Part shown: piece after piece, positions 35,958 through 45,180 of the stretch
How positions within the stretch are numbered: the first letter of the stretch is position 1
How the letters are laid out: each line of letters opens with the position of its first letter
The notes under the pieces: generated by a model
The model's database searches: none
Told to the model about the DNA's origin: nothing
The model's input: only the letters and a program-made list of their open reading frames with translations
Made by a program: the position numbers and the translations under genes
Assembly (NCBI RefSeq): GCF_902459655.1
Contig: NZ_CABPSB010000012.1
Coordinates: 120,920-184,919, forward strand
DNA: 64,000 nt
Origin: Pandoraea anhela
GTDB taxonomy: Bacteria > Pseudomonadota > Gammaproteobacteria > Burkholderiales > Burkholderiaceae
Direction: 5' to 3'

Positions 35958-36297
35958 GGAAACTAACAACGCTCTCACTGCCCTCGCGGCGCTCGCGCAT
36001 GCCGTGCGTCTGAAGGTCTTTCGCTTGCTGGTTCAGGCCGGCCCGCAGGGGCTGCCTGCCGGACGCATTGCGGAACTCATGGAGATGCCGGCGTCCTCGT
36101 TGTCGTTCCATCTCAAGGAACTGCACCGCGCCGACTTGCTGAGTAGCCGTCAGGAAGGCAGATCGATCATTTACATGGCGCACTTCGAGACCATGAACGC
36201 ATTGCTGGGCTTCCTCACGGAAAACTGTTGCGGCGGCGAGCCGTGTCTGCCGGACGTCGCCTGCCATGTTGTCGAAATACCAGGGAACAAACGATGA
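35956..36297 (+). CDS. arsR: ArsR-type arsenite-responsive repressor
   Basis: A 113-residue ArsR/SmtB winged helix (AALAHAVRLKVFRLLVQAG; SSLSFHLKELHRADLL). The classic ELCVCDL metal box in helix 3 is absent. Instead the C-terminus has Cys91-Cys92 in ENCCGGEPC, Cys97 and Cys103, like the Acidithiobacillus-type ArsR whose As(III) ligands are C-terminal cysteines. It should release the operator when As(III) binds. The stop codon overlaps the acr3 start by 4 bases, so they are co-translated. Confidence 0.9.
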   Translation: METNNALTALAALAHAVRLKVFRLLVQAGPQGLPAGRIAELMEMPASSLSFHLKELHRADLLSSRQEGRSIIYMAHFETMNALLGFLTENCCGGEPCLPDVACHVVEIPGNKR

Positions 36298-37361
36298 GCA
36301 TTTCGCAAAAGACGGCGGCCGTGCCGCAATCCGGGGCTATCGGATTTTTTGAGCGTTATCTGACGGTGTGGGTGGCGCTATGCATTGTCGCGGGGGTGCT
36401 GCTCGGCCAATGGTTGCCGGGAATTTTCCGAGCGGTCGGCGCGATGGAGGTGGCGCAGGTCAATTTGCCGGTAGGGCTGTTGATCTGGGTCATGGTGATC
36501 CCGATGCTGATCAAGATCGATTTCAGTGCCATGGGGCAAGTCGCGGGGCACTGGCGCGGGATCGGCGTGACCTTGTTCGTGAACTGGTTCGTTAAGCCGT
36601 TTTCGATGGCGCTGCTGGGCTGGCTCTTCATCCGCCATCTGTTCGCGGCGTGGCTTCCCGCGCATCAGCTCGATAGCTACATTGCGGGGCTGATCCTGCT
36701 CGCAGCGGCGCCGTGCACGGCGATGGTCTTCGTGTGGGCGCAGTTGTGCAAGGGCGATCCTTACTTCACGCTTTCCCAGGTCGCGCTCAACGACGCCATC
36801 ATGGTGGTGGCCTTCGCGCCGGTCGTGGCGCTGCTGCTCGGGTTGTCGTCGATCGCGGTGCCCTGGGATACGCTGGTGATCTCGGTCGGGCTGTACATCA
36901 TTGTCCCGGTCCTGATCGCGCAGGCCATTCGCAAGGCGTTGCTGGCGCGGGGCGATCGCACCTACAAGCGCGTGGTCGATGCGCTCGGGCCCTACTCGAT
37001 CGCAGCGTTACTGCTCACGCTCGTGTTGCTCTTCGGCTTTCAGGGCAATGCCATCGTCGAGCAGCCGTTGATCATCCTGCTGCTGGCCGTCCCGATCCTG
37101 ATTCAGGTGTTGTTCAATTCCGCGCTCGCTTACTGGCTCAACCGCAAATTGGGGGTGGCGCATTGTGTCGCGGGGCCTTCGGCGTTGATCGGCGCGAGCA
37201 ATTTCTTCGAGTTGGCGGTCGCCACGGCGATCAGCCTCTTCGGTTTTCAGTCCGGCGCTGCACTCGCCACCGTGGTGGGCGTGCTGATCGAGGTGCCAGT
37301 GATGCTGCTGGTCGTCGGCGTCGTCAATCGATCGCAGCGCTGGTACGAAGTCCGGCAATGA
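36294..37361 (+). CDS. acr3: Arsenite efflux permease, ACR3 family
   Basis: A 355-residue, ten-span permease. The membrane-4 region contains the family's essential cysteine in AAAPCTAMVFVWAQL, followed by CKGDPYFTLSQVALND; the VPWDTLVISVGLYIIVPVLI span follows. ACR3 proteins export As(III) with the proton motive force. The ATG at 36294 overlaps arsR; the frame opening at 36228 inside arsR is not used. Central gene of the arsenic operon. Confidence 0.95.
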   Translation: MSISQKTAAVPQSGAIGFFERYLTVWVALCIVAGVLLGQWLPGIFRAVGAMEVAQVNLPVGLLIWVMVIPMLIKIDFSAMGQVAGHWRGIGVTLFVNWFVKPFSMALLGWLFIRHLFAAWLPAHQLDSYIAGLILLAAAPCTAMVFVWAQLCKGDPYFTLSQVALNDAIMVVAFAPVVALLLGLSSIAVPWDTLVISVGLYIIVPVLIAQAIRKALLARGDRTYKRVVDALGPYSIAALLLTLVLLFGFQGNAIVEQPLIILLLAVPILIQVLFNSALAYWLNRKLGVAHCVAGPSALIGASNFFELAVATAISLFGFQSGAALATVVGVLIEVPVMLLVVGVVNRSQRWYEVRQ

Positions 37362-37400
37362 AGCGTCATGATGCATCGCAACGAGAATAGGGAACGCGAT

Positions 37401-37823
37401 ATGTCCGTCACCATTTATCACAATCCATCCTGCGGCACGTCGCGTAACACGCTGGCGATGATTCGCAACGCGGGCATCGAGCCCATCGTCATCGAGTATC
37501 TGAGTGCGCCACCGGAGCGTCGGGCGCTGCAAGCGATGATTCGCGACGCAGGGCTTTCGGTGCGCGAGGCGATCCGGGAGAAGGGTACGCCGTACGCCGA
37601 GTTGGGGTTGGGGGATTCGTCGCTGTCCGACGACGCGTTGCTCGACGCCATGCTCGCGCATCCCATTCTCATCAATCGTCCGTTTGTGACGACCGAACTG
37701 GGGGTGCGGCTGTGCCGTCCCTCCGAAGTCGTGCTCGAAATTCTGCCGTCGCCGCAGAAGGGGGCGTTCACCAAAGAGGACGGCGAGCAGGTTGTCGATG
37801 CGCACGGCCGGAGGGTCTCGTGA
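37401..37823 (+). CDS. arsC: Arsenate reductase, glutaredoxin-dependent ArsC
   Basis: A 140-residue ArsC of the E. coli R773 type: nucleophilic Cys11 in [12 protein letters not shown], and the arginine motif [11 protein letters not shown] that helps bind oxyanion. It reduces As(V) to As(III) using glutaredoxin and glutathione, giving the substrate for ACR3. Its stop shares a base with the arsH start (TGATG). The 39-bp gap after acr3 holds GGAACG before the ATG. Confidence 0.95.
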   Translation: MSVTIYHNPSCGTSRNTLAMIRNAGIEPIVIEYLSAPPERRALQAMIRDAGLSVREAIREKGTPYAELGLGDSSLSDDALLDAMLAHPILINRPFVTTELGVRLCRPSEVVLEILPSPQKGAFTKEDGEQVVDAHGRRVS

Positions 37824-38548
37824 TGGTCGACCTGCCGAACGTGACGGAATCCGTGTTCGATATTCCAGACCTCGCCCGGCTGGATCCGGTGAGCGTCAGC
37901 ACGCACGCGCCGCGTATTTTGCTGCTTTACGGGTCGTTGAGAGCGACTTCGTATAGCCGACTGCTGGTACTCGAAGCCGAGCGCATTCTCCGTCGCTTCG
38001 GTGCGCAGACGCGCGTCTTCGATCCCGAAGGTTTGCCACTGGCGGACAGTGTGCCGGCGGACCATCCGAAGGTGGTGGAGTTGCGCAAGCTCTCCGAGTG
38101 GTCGGAGGGGCAGGTTTGGTGCAGCCCGGAGCGTCACGGCACGTTGACGGCGGTCTTCAAGAACCAGATCGACTGGCTGCCGCTGGAGATGGGCGGCATC
38201 CGTCCCACACAGGGGCGCACGCTTGCCGTCATGCAAGTCTGCGGAGGCTCGCAGTCGTTCAACTCGGTGAACGCGCTTCGCGTGCTGGGACGATGGATGC
38301 GGATGGTGACGATCCCGAACCAGTCGTCGGTCGCCAAGGCATATCAGGCGTTCGATGCCGACGGGCGTATGAAGCCGTCGTCCTACTACGACCGGGTGGT
38401 CGACGTCATGGAAGAACTTTACAAGTTCACGCTGCTGGTCAGAGATCGGACGGAATACCTGACGGACCGATATAGCGAGCGTAAGGAGGCCGCGCCGGCG
38501 GTGGCGTCGTCACTTGCGGCGGCGGCGATGCGGCACGAGACGCCATAA
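37823..38548 (+). CDS. arsH: ArsH flavoprotein (organoarsenical oxidase type)
   Basis: A 241-residue NADPH-dependent FMN protein. FMN binding is at [32 protein letters not shown] and [20 protein letters not shown] are the hallmark ArsH segments, with a final [18 protein letters not shown]. ArsH proteins oxidise trivalent organoarsenicals and may also act as quinone reductases. It is the last gene of arsR-acr3-arsC-arsH, coupled to arsC by TGATG. Confidence 0.95.
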   Translation: MVDLPNVTESVFDIPDLARLDPVSVSTHAPRILLLYGSLRATSYSRLLVLEAERILRRFGAQTRVFDPEGLPLADSVPADHPKVVELRKLSEWSEGQVWCSPERHGTLTAVFKNQIDWLPLEMGGIRPTQGRTLAVMQVCGGSQSFNSVNALRVLGRWMRMVTIPNQSSVAKAYQAFDADGRMKPSSYYDRVVDVMEELYKFTLLVRDRTEYLTDRYSERKEAAPAVASSLAAAAMRHETP

Positions 38549-38554
38549 GGAGCC

Positions 38555-38612
38555 ATGAGGCCCGATGAGGCTGAGGCCTCCTGAGGCCCCATGATGCCCC
38601 AGGAGGCGGTGG
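38555..38612. repeat. Imperfect TGAGGC-based repeats after arsH
   Basis: Several copies of atgaggcc/tgaggc in both orientations form overlapping inverted repeats (for example ctgaggcctcctgaggcccc). Some folded RNA structure is possible, but no T-tract follows, so terminator function is uncertain. Confidence 0.5.
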
Positions 38613-38807
38613 GGCCGGTGAAGGATGCCGGTCGTGGTGAAATCGAGTCGCGCGCCCGTGGCGTGGCATGGCGCAAGTCGCTTTCGGGCGGCGCTCGCCA
38701 TGTCGGCCGACGCGGAGATAGGCGATAATGGGCGACCGGCGGCAGGCCGCTCATCGCTTCGCGCAGTTGGCCGCGCCCGTGCCGGGGTCTTAACTCAGAG
38801 ATTCGCT

Positions 38808-39467
38808 ATGCGTGACATCATCGACGGCTTCCTGCGGTTTCAGCGCGAAGCCTATCCTCAGCGTGCCGAACTGTTCAAGCAGCTCGCCACTAGTCAAAAT
38901 CCGAAAGCACTGTTCGTGACATGCTCGGACAGCCGCGTCGTTCCGGAGCTGCTGACGCAGCGTGAACCCGGTGAGCTTTTCGTCATACGTAACGCCGGCA
39001 ACATCGTGCCGTCGTACGGGCCCGAGCCGGGCGGCGTTTCCGCGACGGTGGAGTACGCGGTAGCGGTGCTGGGTGTGAAGGACATCGTGATCTGCGGTCA
39101 CTCGGACTGCGGCGCGATGGGGGCTATTTCGCGCTGCACCTGTCTGGACCATATGCCGGCGGTCGCCAACTGGCTGCGCCATGCCGACGCCGCGAAAGTG
39201 ATCAATGCGGCCCATTCGTTCGAGACGCCCCACGCGAAGCTCGACGGGTTGGTGCGGGAGAACGTAATTGCCCAGTTGGCCAATCTGCGAACCCACCCCT
39301 CGGTAGCGCTTGCGCTCGAACAAGGGCGCATGAATCTGCACGGCTGGGTTTACGACATCGAAACCGGGGGTATCGAAGCGCTCGACGGCGCCACCCGGAA
39401 GTTCGTCTCGTTGGCCGATTCGCCGACCACGGTGGCAGTGACGTCGCGCAAAGTCGACGGGCGCTGA
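38808..39467 (+). CDS. Beta-class carbonic anhydrase
   Basis: A 219-residue beta carbonic anhydrase that interconverts CO2 and bicarbonate. Zinc ligands are C39 in VTCSDSRV, H98 and C101 in GHSDCGAM; D41 and R43 form the conserved dyad. The N-terminal helix ([17 protein letters not shown]) aids dimerisation. ATG 38808 is used because the upstream frame (to 38625) lacks family residues. AGAG precedes it. Monocistronic. Confidence 0.93.
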   Translation: MRDIIDGFLRFQREAYPQRAELFKQLATSQNPKALFVTCSDSRVVPELLTQREPGELFVIRNAGNIVPSYGPEPGGVSATVEYAVAVLGVKDIVICGHSDCGAMGAISRCTCLDHMPAVANWLRHADAAKVINAAHSFETPHAKLDGLVRENVIAQLANLRTHPSVALALEQGRMNLHGWVYDIETGGIEALDGATRKFVSLADSPTTVAVTSRKVDGR

Positions 39468-39609
39468 GTTCCTCAAGCTCACGGGGTTTGCCCGGCGTCC
39501 TCAGCTCGTTTAGCGCTGCTGAGCGGATCAGGGCGGAACTGCCGGCGCGAACGTCATGGTTTCGGAGTGCGGTGGCGGTCTGCCAGGATCGCCACCTGCC
39601 CCGAAGGGC

Positions 39610-40359
39610 TCACGTCTGCTGTCGGGCGCGTTGGAATGCAACGGTTTGCCGGGACACGACCTGCGTGGCGAAGTCCGCATCCTGGGGAATCGGTTCCCAG
39701 AAAAATCCGAGTTTGAAAATGGGCAGGAAATTGAATTTCCTTGACCGGAAGATGCCCCGGTTGCGCTTGAACTCGCTGTAACGATCCCCTTTGAAGGCTC
39801 GATTGACCGACGTAAAGGGCAAGAGGCGTTCGGCAATATCGGGGAACAGAAAGTCCGGGTGCGTTGCGCCGAAGTTCTCCATCGCGTCGAACTGGTCCTT
39901 GCCGATCACTTGAATCGCCGTTTCGGGCATGCCGTAGCGCATCGCCCACAGCACGTGCCATCCGGCGTCCACTTCATTGATGAAGTCCGCGAGCCGAGGC
40001 GTGAGGATATACGCGTCGGATTCGATGTGCACGATCTTGTCCGCATCGATTTCTCTCGCGAGCTTCACGGAACTCAGAAAGCTTCGCCACCAACCGGGAT
40101 AGCTGTGCATGCTCTGCCGACCGAGATTCTTCTCGAAACGCAGCAGGCAGGCTTGCTGACCGGTGCTCGACAGACCTTGCTCGAAGGGCGCGCAGGCGAG
40201 TTCGTCGACGGGAGGGAGGTACGGGGAGCCGTCGTCGATGAGGACCGTGTGGGTCGCATGGATCGGACCTTTCGTGTAGTAATCCAGCCAACGTTTATAT
40301 CGAACCTGCCAAGCGTTAGCGTCCGACATATAACTGGTACAGAACAACAAAGTTTTCAT
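39610..40359 (-). CDS. Possible glycosyltransferase-like orphan protein, lower GC
   Basis: A 249-residue protein I cannot place firmly. It starts KTLLFCTSYMSDANAWQVRY and RWLDYY, then HTVLIDDGSPYLPP, and contains a potential DxD-like acidic motif in KIVHIESDAYILTPRLADFI, as in nucleotide-diphospho-sugar transferases of GT-A fold. Aromatic and Arg/Lys content is high. Base composition is visibly lower in GC than the surroundings (AAA, TTT, AAT codons near the N-terminus), suggesting acquisition. There is no operon partner; carbonic anhydrase is convergent, and a GntR gene lies upstream on the same strand. Confidence 0.55.
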   Translation of the reverse strand: MKTLLFCTSYMSDANAWQVRYKRWLDYYTKGPIHATHTVLIDDGSPYLPPVDELACAPFEQGLSSTGQQACLLRFEKNLGRQSMHSYPGWWRSFLSSVKLAREIDADKIVHIESDAYILTPRLADFINEVDAGWHVLWAMRYGMPETAIQVIGKDQFDAMENFGATHPDFLFPDIAERLLPFTSVNRAFKGDRYSEFKRNRGIFRSRKFNFLPIFKLGFFWEPIPQDADFATQVVSRQTVAFQRARQQT

Positions 40360-40510
40360 CGATTTGCCATGGATGTCTGATGATGTATGTTTGCCCGCAG
40401 CGGGGGCATAGATGCGTTACGCCGGTACTCTACATTCATTGATGCGCGGCGACGACTTCGCAACGTGATGTTTAAGCGTTCCCTCGGCGCGCATGATCGG
40501 TCGGCGAGGC

Positions 40511-41209
40511 TTACTCGCCGAAGAACGGCGAGAGCCGTTCTCTCGAGCGCAGAATGTGCGTTCGCATGGCCTGCGCCGCACGCTCGGCATCGCCGCCTAA
40601 CAAGGCGTCCAGGATCGCACGATGCTCGCCGATCGCCTCTTCCGTGACCTGAGAGTGAAAGCGCAGACGGAACAGATGCATGTGCGAATGCAGGCGGGCA
40701 AGCGTTTCCGCGGCGAGCGCATTGTGGCCGTACTCGGAAATCCATGCATGAAACTCGGCGTCCGCGACGGCGAATCGCCCGTAGGCGACTTTCGCGTCGT
40801 CACAATCCAGCGACGTCATCTGACGCTCGATCGCCAGCAACGCATCCTTTTGGGCGGTCGTCATCTGCTGCGCGGCCCGGCCCGCCATGTACGGTTCCAG
40901 TAACAGGCGAAGGTCGTAAATCTCCTCGAAGCGCTGCCGCGTGGGCATCGGCGCCGCGCTGAAGCCGATGTTGTGGGTCTTGGCGACCAGTCCCTCCGCC
41001 TCCAGCCGGATCAATGCCGCCCGGATCGGCGTCTGCGAGACGTTCAACTCGCGCGCCAGGGCGTCGATCGAGATTCTCGCACCCGGCGGTAACTTCAACG
41101 AAATCAAACGACTCAGCAGGGCTTCATAGACCTGATTGCCCAGGGGCTGACGCGTCAGTTCACGCTCCGGCTCGCCTTCCAATGCTCTCGTGACGTTAGG
41201 GTGTTCCAT
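40511..41209 (-). CDS. GntR family regulator, FadR subfamily (FCD domain)
   Basis: A 232-residue regulator: GntR winged helix at residues ~20-80 (EALLSRLISLKLPPGARISI; ARELNVSQTPIRAALIRLEA) and an all-helical FCD domain from ~95 with metal-type residues (DLRLLLEPYMAGRAA; AVADAEFHAWISEYGHNALA; EHRAILDALLGGDAERAAQA). It senses an organic acid, often with a divalent metal. It is divergent from the dehydrogenase operon starting at 41315, and a perfect 17-bp palindrome lies between them. Confidence 0.9.
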   Translation of the reverse strand: MEHPNVTRALEGEPERELTRQPLGNQVYEALLSRLISLKLPPGARISIDALARELNVSQTPIRAALIRLEAEGLVAKTHNIGFSAAPMPTRQRFEEIYDLRLLLEPYMAGRAAQQMTTAQKDALLAIERQMTSLDCDDAKVAYGRFAVADAEFHAWISEYGHNALAAETLARLHSHMHLFRLRFHSQVTEEAIGEHRAILDALLGGDAERAAQAMRTHILRSRERLSPFFGE

Positions 41210-41271
41210 AACAAGCTCAAGATTGTTCTTGACGCCATGATACCCCGCTACTACGATAAATCAAATCGTGC

Positions 41272-41288
41272 ATCGTATCGGATACGAT
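41272..41288. promoter_or_regulatory. Perfect 17-bp palindrome, FCD-type GntR operator
   Basis: ATCGTATC-G-GATACGAT, perfect 8-bp arms around one base. It is 27 bp before the dehydrogenase ATG and 63 bp from the regulator's start. GATAC/GTATC-type palindromes are common for FCD GntR regulators, so control of the divergent operon by the adjacent GntR gene is likely. Confidence 0.75.
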
Positions 41289-41314
41289 TTTGGAGAATAA
41301 AGTGGAGACGCATC

Positions 41315-42340
41315 ATGGATGTTGAATGGGTCACGGCGGATGTTGCGCGTGACATGAGCCTGCGGGCGCTCGCCCGCGCCGGCGTGCCGGAGCCTCACGC
41401 CGAAATTCAGGTCGAACTGCTGCTGGAGGCGGAACTGCGGGGGCGACCCTCGCATGGTTTGCAGCGATTGCCACGGGTGATCGAGCGTATTCGCAACGGG
41501 GTCGCCGACCCTATCACCCGGGGGCAGGGGCGTTGGCGGGGAACGGCCCTGCTCGATGTGGATGGAGAAAACGGGTTAGGGCCAGTGGTCGCCTTCCATG
41601 CGTTGACGCAAATTTCGGAGCGTGCCCGAACGGCTGGCGTATCGGTGGCCACCGTTCGCCGGTGCAATCACCTCGGCATGTTGGCGCTTTACGCCGAGCG
41701 CATGGCCCAACGTGGGCAAATTCTGATTGCACTCACGACCAGCGAAGCGTTGGTGCATCCTTGGGGCGGGCGAAGCGCCCTGATCGGGACCAACCCGATC
41801 GCGATCGGCGTCCCGGCGTCCCCGCATCCATTTGTCCTGGACATGGCAACGAGCCTCGTTTCCATGGGGCAAATCCACGATTACGCCAATCGCGGTGAAG
41901 CGCTGACGCCCGGCTGGGCGCTCGACGCCGACGGGGAGGCGACGACAGATGCGGCGGCGGCCCGGCAAGGTGCGCTTGCCCCATTTGGCGACGCGAAGGG
42001 TTATGCCCTCGGCCTTGCGTTCGAAGTCCTGGTCGCGAGCCTCACCGACACGGCGTTGGGCAAGGATGTGGCGGGCACGCTCGACTCGGATCGCGTCTGC
42101 AACAAGGGGGATGTCTTCATCATCGTCGAGCCCGCCTCCGAAGGCGTCGCCCGCCGAGTGAGCGCGTATCTCGACGCCTTGCGAAATTGCCCGCCGAGGA
42201 ATCCGGATTGCCCGGTCGTCGTGCCGGGCGATCGGGCGCAGCAAGCGCGTCGCGCCTCTCTCGCACGAGGTGTCGCGTTGCCCGGTGACGTTTGGGCGCG
42301 CATCGTCGCGCTGGCGTCCTCCGACACCCAAGCCTCCTGA
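41315..42340 (+). CDS. Ldh family NAD(P)-dependent oxidoreductase (type 2 malate/lactate dehydrogenase fold)
   Basis: A 341-residue member of the Ldh/malate dehydrogenase type 2 family: catalytic His motif RGRPSHGLQRLPR near residue 45, VATVRRCNHLGMLALYAERM, and the nucleotide-binding IGTNPIAIGVPASPHPFVLD. Family members reduce 2-oxo acids, 2,3-diketo acids or cyclic imino acids (DpkA). A good ribosome site (GTGGAGAC) lies ahead of the ATG; the frame to 41201 is not used. It is first in the GntR-controlled operon, so it likely handles the substrate of that pathway. D-amino-acid-derived imino acids are one option, given the downstream neighbours. Confidence 0.85.
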   Translation: MDVEWVTADVARDMSLRALARAGVPEPHAEIQVELLLEAELRGRPSHGLQRLPRVIERIRNGVADPITRGQGRWRGTALLDVDGENGLGPVVAFHALTQISERARTAGVSVATVRRCNHLGMLALYAERMAQRGQILIALTTSEALVHPWGGRSALIGTNPIAIGVPASPHPFVLDMATSLVSMGQIHDYANRGEALTPGWALDADGEATTDAAAARQGALAPFGDAKGYALGLAFEVLVASLTDTALGKDVAGTLDSDRVCNKGDVFIIVEPASEGVARRVSAYLDALRNCPPRNPDCPVVVPGDRAQQARRASLARGVALPGDVWARIVALASSDTQAS

Positions 42341-42362
42341 CATAGACGACAAAGGATCAGCC

Positions 42363-43583
42363 ATGACTCAACTCTTTGGCGTGCAACGCGCGCCGGGCAC
42401 CGTATTGTTCGGCGAAGGCCAACGTCACGCGATCGGCGCGCTCGCCAGCCCCTTCGGCAAGCGCGCATTGATCTGTACCGATACGCGCTTTGCCGCATCG
42501 CCCGACATGCAGGAGATGCTGGCGCACCTGCGGGCGAGCGGCGTTGCTACGGAAGTATTCGACGGCACGCAAGCGGAGCTGCCGCTGGACAACATTCACG
42601 CGTGCGTCGAGCGACACCGCGCGCATCTGCCCGATATGGTGATCGGCATCGGTGGCGGCAGTTGCCTCGATATGGCCAAGCTGGTGTCGCTGGCGCTGAC
42701 ATACCCGAACCTGTCGCTCGATGCGTTTTACGGCGAACTCAAGGTACCCGGCCCCATCCTGCCCGTGATCGCGATCCCGACGACATCGGGCACGGGCTCT
42801 GAAGTCACCCCGGTCGCCGTGCTTGCGGACAGCGCTCGCGACATGAAGGTCGGCATTTCTTCCCCGTTCCTGATTCCCCGCATCGCGATCTGCGACCCGG
42901 AACTCACGCTGACGTGTCCGCCGGGATTGACTGCCGTGTCGGGCGCCGACGCGCTGACGCATGCCGTCGAAAGCTTCATGGCCGTGCGCCGTCCGGCGGC
43001 ATCCGATATCGCGCTCACGCGTGTTTTTGTCGGCAAGAACTGTCTGAGCGACACACACGCGCTCGCAGCGATCGAGGCGATCTTCCGCTATCTGCCCACT
43101 GCGGTGGCCGACGGCCAGAATTGGGAAGCGCGCAGCATGATGATGTTCGCCTCGCTCTCGGCCGGGCTGGCGTTTTCCACGGCGGGTACGGCGGCCGCCC
43201 ATGCCATCCAGTATCCGGTGGGCGCGCTCACGCACACTGCCCACGGCCTGGGCGTTGCGACGATGTTGCCTTACGTGATGGCCTTCAACGCGCGCCATTG
43301 CGCGCAGGAATTGGCACGGATTGCCCATGTGACCGGCTGCGCCCGGGACGATGAGCAGGCCACGGCGCGGTGCGTCATCGACAAGACCAGGGCGCTCCTC
43401 ACAACGATCGGCATTCCGGCGACGCTCGCCGACCTCGGCGTACAGGAAGACCAGTTGGCGTGGATCGCCAAACAGTCGCTGCTATCGACGCGACTCATCG
43501 ACAACAACCCCAGAAAGCTCGACCCGGACGCCCTCCAGACCCTCGTTGTCGCGGCATTCCGCGGCGAAGCCATCGCGATTTAA
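42363..43583 (+). CDS. Iron-containing alcohol dehydrogenase
   Basis: A 406-residue group III alcohol dehydrogenase. NAD site: GIGGGSCLDMAKLVSL; PTTSGTGSEVTPVAVL follows; iron ligands lie in DALTHAVES and in HTAHGLGVATMLPYVM. These enzymes oxidise alcohols or reduce aldehydes such as lactaldehyde or 4-hydroxybutyrate. It starts 22 bp after the previous gene and 31 bp before the aldehyde dehydrogenase, suggesting an alcohol-to-acid relay. Confidence 0.9.
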   Translation: MTQLFGVQRAPGTVLFGEGQRHAIGALASPFGKRALICTDTRFAASPDMQEMLAHLRASGVATEVFDGTQAELPLDNIHACVERHRAHLPDMVIGIGGGSCLDMAKLVSLALTYPNLSLDAFYGELKVPGPILPVIAIPTTSGTGSEVTPVAVLADSARDMKVGISSPFLIPRIAICDPELTLTCPPGLTAVSGADALTHAVESFMAVRRPAASDIALTRVFVGKNCLSDTHALAAIEAIFRYLPTAVADGQNWEARSMMMFASLSAGLAFSTAGTAAAHAIQYPVGALTHTAHGLGVATMLPYVMAFNARHCAQELARIAHVTGCARDDEQATARCVIDKTRALLTTIGIPATLADLGVQEDQLAWIAKQSLLSTRLIDNNPRKLDPDALQTLVVAAFRGEAIAI

Positions 43584-43614
43584 CCCTCCTCTGACACTGC
43601 CGGAGACGTATCAA

Positions 43615-45066
43615 ATGAATCACGAACCAAACGGCCTCATGCAATACGGCCTTTTCATCGACGGTGAATTCACCGCCGATGCCGACACTCGCTGGATCGA
43701 CGTCTTCGATCCGTCCACGGAGGCGATCGTGGGACGCGTCGCCGACGGGAGCGTCGACGACGCGAAGCGCGCTGTCGATGCTGCGGCTTCGGCGTCGCGC
43801 GCCTGGGCGGCGACGCCGGCGCGCCGGCGCAGCGAGATTCTTCGCAACTGCTTCGAGCTGATGGTGCGCGAGGCCGACAACATCGCGCAGCTGATTTCGC
43901 GCGAGAACGGGAAGTCGCTTGCGGACGCTAAGGGCGAGGTCGCCTATGCGGCGGAGTTTTTCCGCTGGTTCTCGGAAGAGGCTGTCCGAATCAACGGCGA
44001 TATCAGCACGTCGCCCAGCGGGGCGGCCAAGACCATCGTGCAATATCAGCCCATCGGCATCGCCTTGTTGGTGACGCCATGGAATTTCCCGGCCGCGATG
44101 GCCACGCGCAAGATCGCGCCGGCGCTCGCCGCCGGGTGTACCTGCATTCTCAAGCCCGCGACGGAAACGCCGCTCACGGCTTACTACATCGCCGCCTTGC
44201 TGGTCGAGGCGGGGGTGCCGGCGGGGGTCGTCAATGTCGTGACGACGTCCACGGCAGGCAAGGTCTGCAATGTGATACTCGACGACCCGCGTGTGCGCAA
44301 GCTGTCGTTCACGGGCTCGACCGAGGTCGGCCGCATTCTGTTGCGAAAGGCGGCCGATGCCGTCATCAACTGCTCGATGGAACTGGGTGGCAATGCGCCG
44401 TTCCTCGTGTTCGACGATGCGGACATCGACGTCGCCATCGAAGGCGCCATGGTGGCGAAGATGCGTAACGGTGGCGAAGCGTGTACCGCGGCGAACCGTT
44501 TCTACGTCCAGCGAGGCATTGCCGAGACGTTCTCCAAACGACTGGCGCAGCGCATGGGCGCGTTGGTGGTCGGCGACGGTGTGAACGCGACCACGCAACT
44601 CGGCCCGCTGGTCAACGCCGGCGCCGTCTCCAAGGTGCAGTCGCTCGTGGCGGACGCCTGTGCCAAGGGCGCTCGCGTTCTCGTTGGCGGTCATCGGGTT
44701 GAACGCACAGGCCATTTCTTCGCGCCCACCGTGCTGACCGATGTTCCGCCGAATGCCGATCTGTTGCGCGACGAGATCTTCGGTCCGGTCGCGCCGATCG
44801 TGGTGTTCGATACGGAAGACGAAGCCGTCGAGATGGCCAACGACACCGAATACGGGTTGATGGCGTATGTCTTCACGAAGGATCTGTCGCGCGGCATGCG
44901 TGTGGCCGACAGGCTCGAGAGCGGCATGATCGGCCTGAACCGCGGAATCGTCTCCGATCCCGCCGCCCCGTTCGGCGGTGTCAAGCAAAGCGGCCTCGGG
45001 CGCGAGGGCGCGCACCACGGCATGCTCGAATTCCTCGAGGCGAAGTACATCTCGACGAACTGGTAA
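43615..45066 (+). CDS. NAD(P)-dependent succinate-semialdehyde-type aldehyde dehydrogenase
   Basis: A 483-residue aldehyde dehydrogenase of the GabD type: catalytic Cys290 in RNGGEACTAANRFYVQ, Glu in MELGGNAPFLVFDDADIDVA, nucleotide motif TGSTEVGR, and PWNFPAAMATRKIAPALAAG. Residues VLDD/FGPVAPI at the C-end are conventional. It oxidises an aldehyde, probably succinate semialdehyde or a related short-chain one, that could be made by the preceding alcohol dehydrogenase or by the aldolase-like enzyme downstream. The chosen ATG at 43615 follows the Fe-ADH stop by 31 bp with CCGGAGAC upstream. Confidence 0.9.
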   Translation: MNHEPNGLMQYGLFIDGEFTADADTRWIDVFDPSTEAIVGRVADGSVDDAKRAVDAAASASRAWAATPARRRSEILRNCFELMVREADNIAQLISRENGKSLADAKGEVAYAAEFFRWFSEEAVRINGDISTSPSGAAKTIVQYQPIGIALLVTPWNFPAAMATRKIAPALAAGCTCILKPATETPLTAYYIAALLVEAGVPAGVVNVVTTSTAGKVCNVILDDPRVRKLSFTGSTEVGRILLRKAADAVINCSMELGGNAPFLVFDDADIDVAIEGAMVAKMRNGGEACTAANRFYVQRGIAETFSKRLAQRMGALVVGDGVNATTQLGPLVNAGAVSKVQSLVADACAKGARVLVGGHRVERTGHFFAPTVLTDVPPNADLLRDEIFGPVAPIVVFDTEDEAVEMANDTEYGLMAYVFTKDLSRGMRVADRLESGMIGLNRGIVSDPAAPFGGVKQSGLGREGAHHGMLEFLEAKYISTNW

Positions 45067-45180
45067 GCCACCTCCGCCGGGCAACGGCGGCAACGCACCC
45101 CCACCGGCCTGCATGTCCGGGCCAGTCAACCCAATAATTATTCAACGACATACCCCGTCAGTGAGGGTAGGAGACAACGC

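Noticed and set aside
38555-38612. Terminator after arsH
   Set aside because: Inverted repeats are present, but there is no T-tract and the stems overlap; recorded as repeats only.
43495-45129. 544-codon minus-strand frame
   Set aside because: Antisense to the aldehyde dehydrogenase with catalytic Cys/Glu intact.
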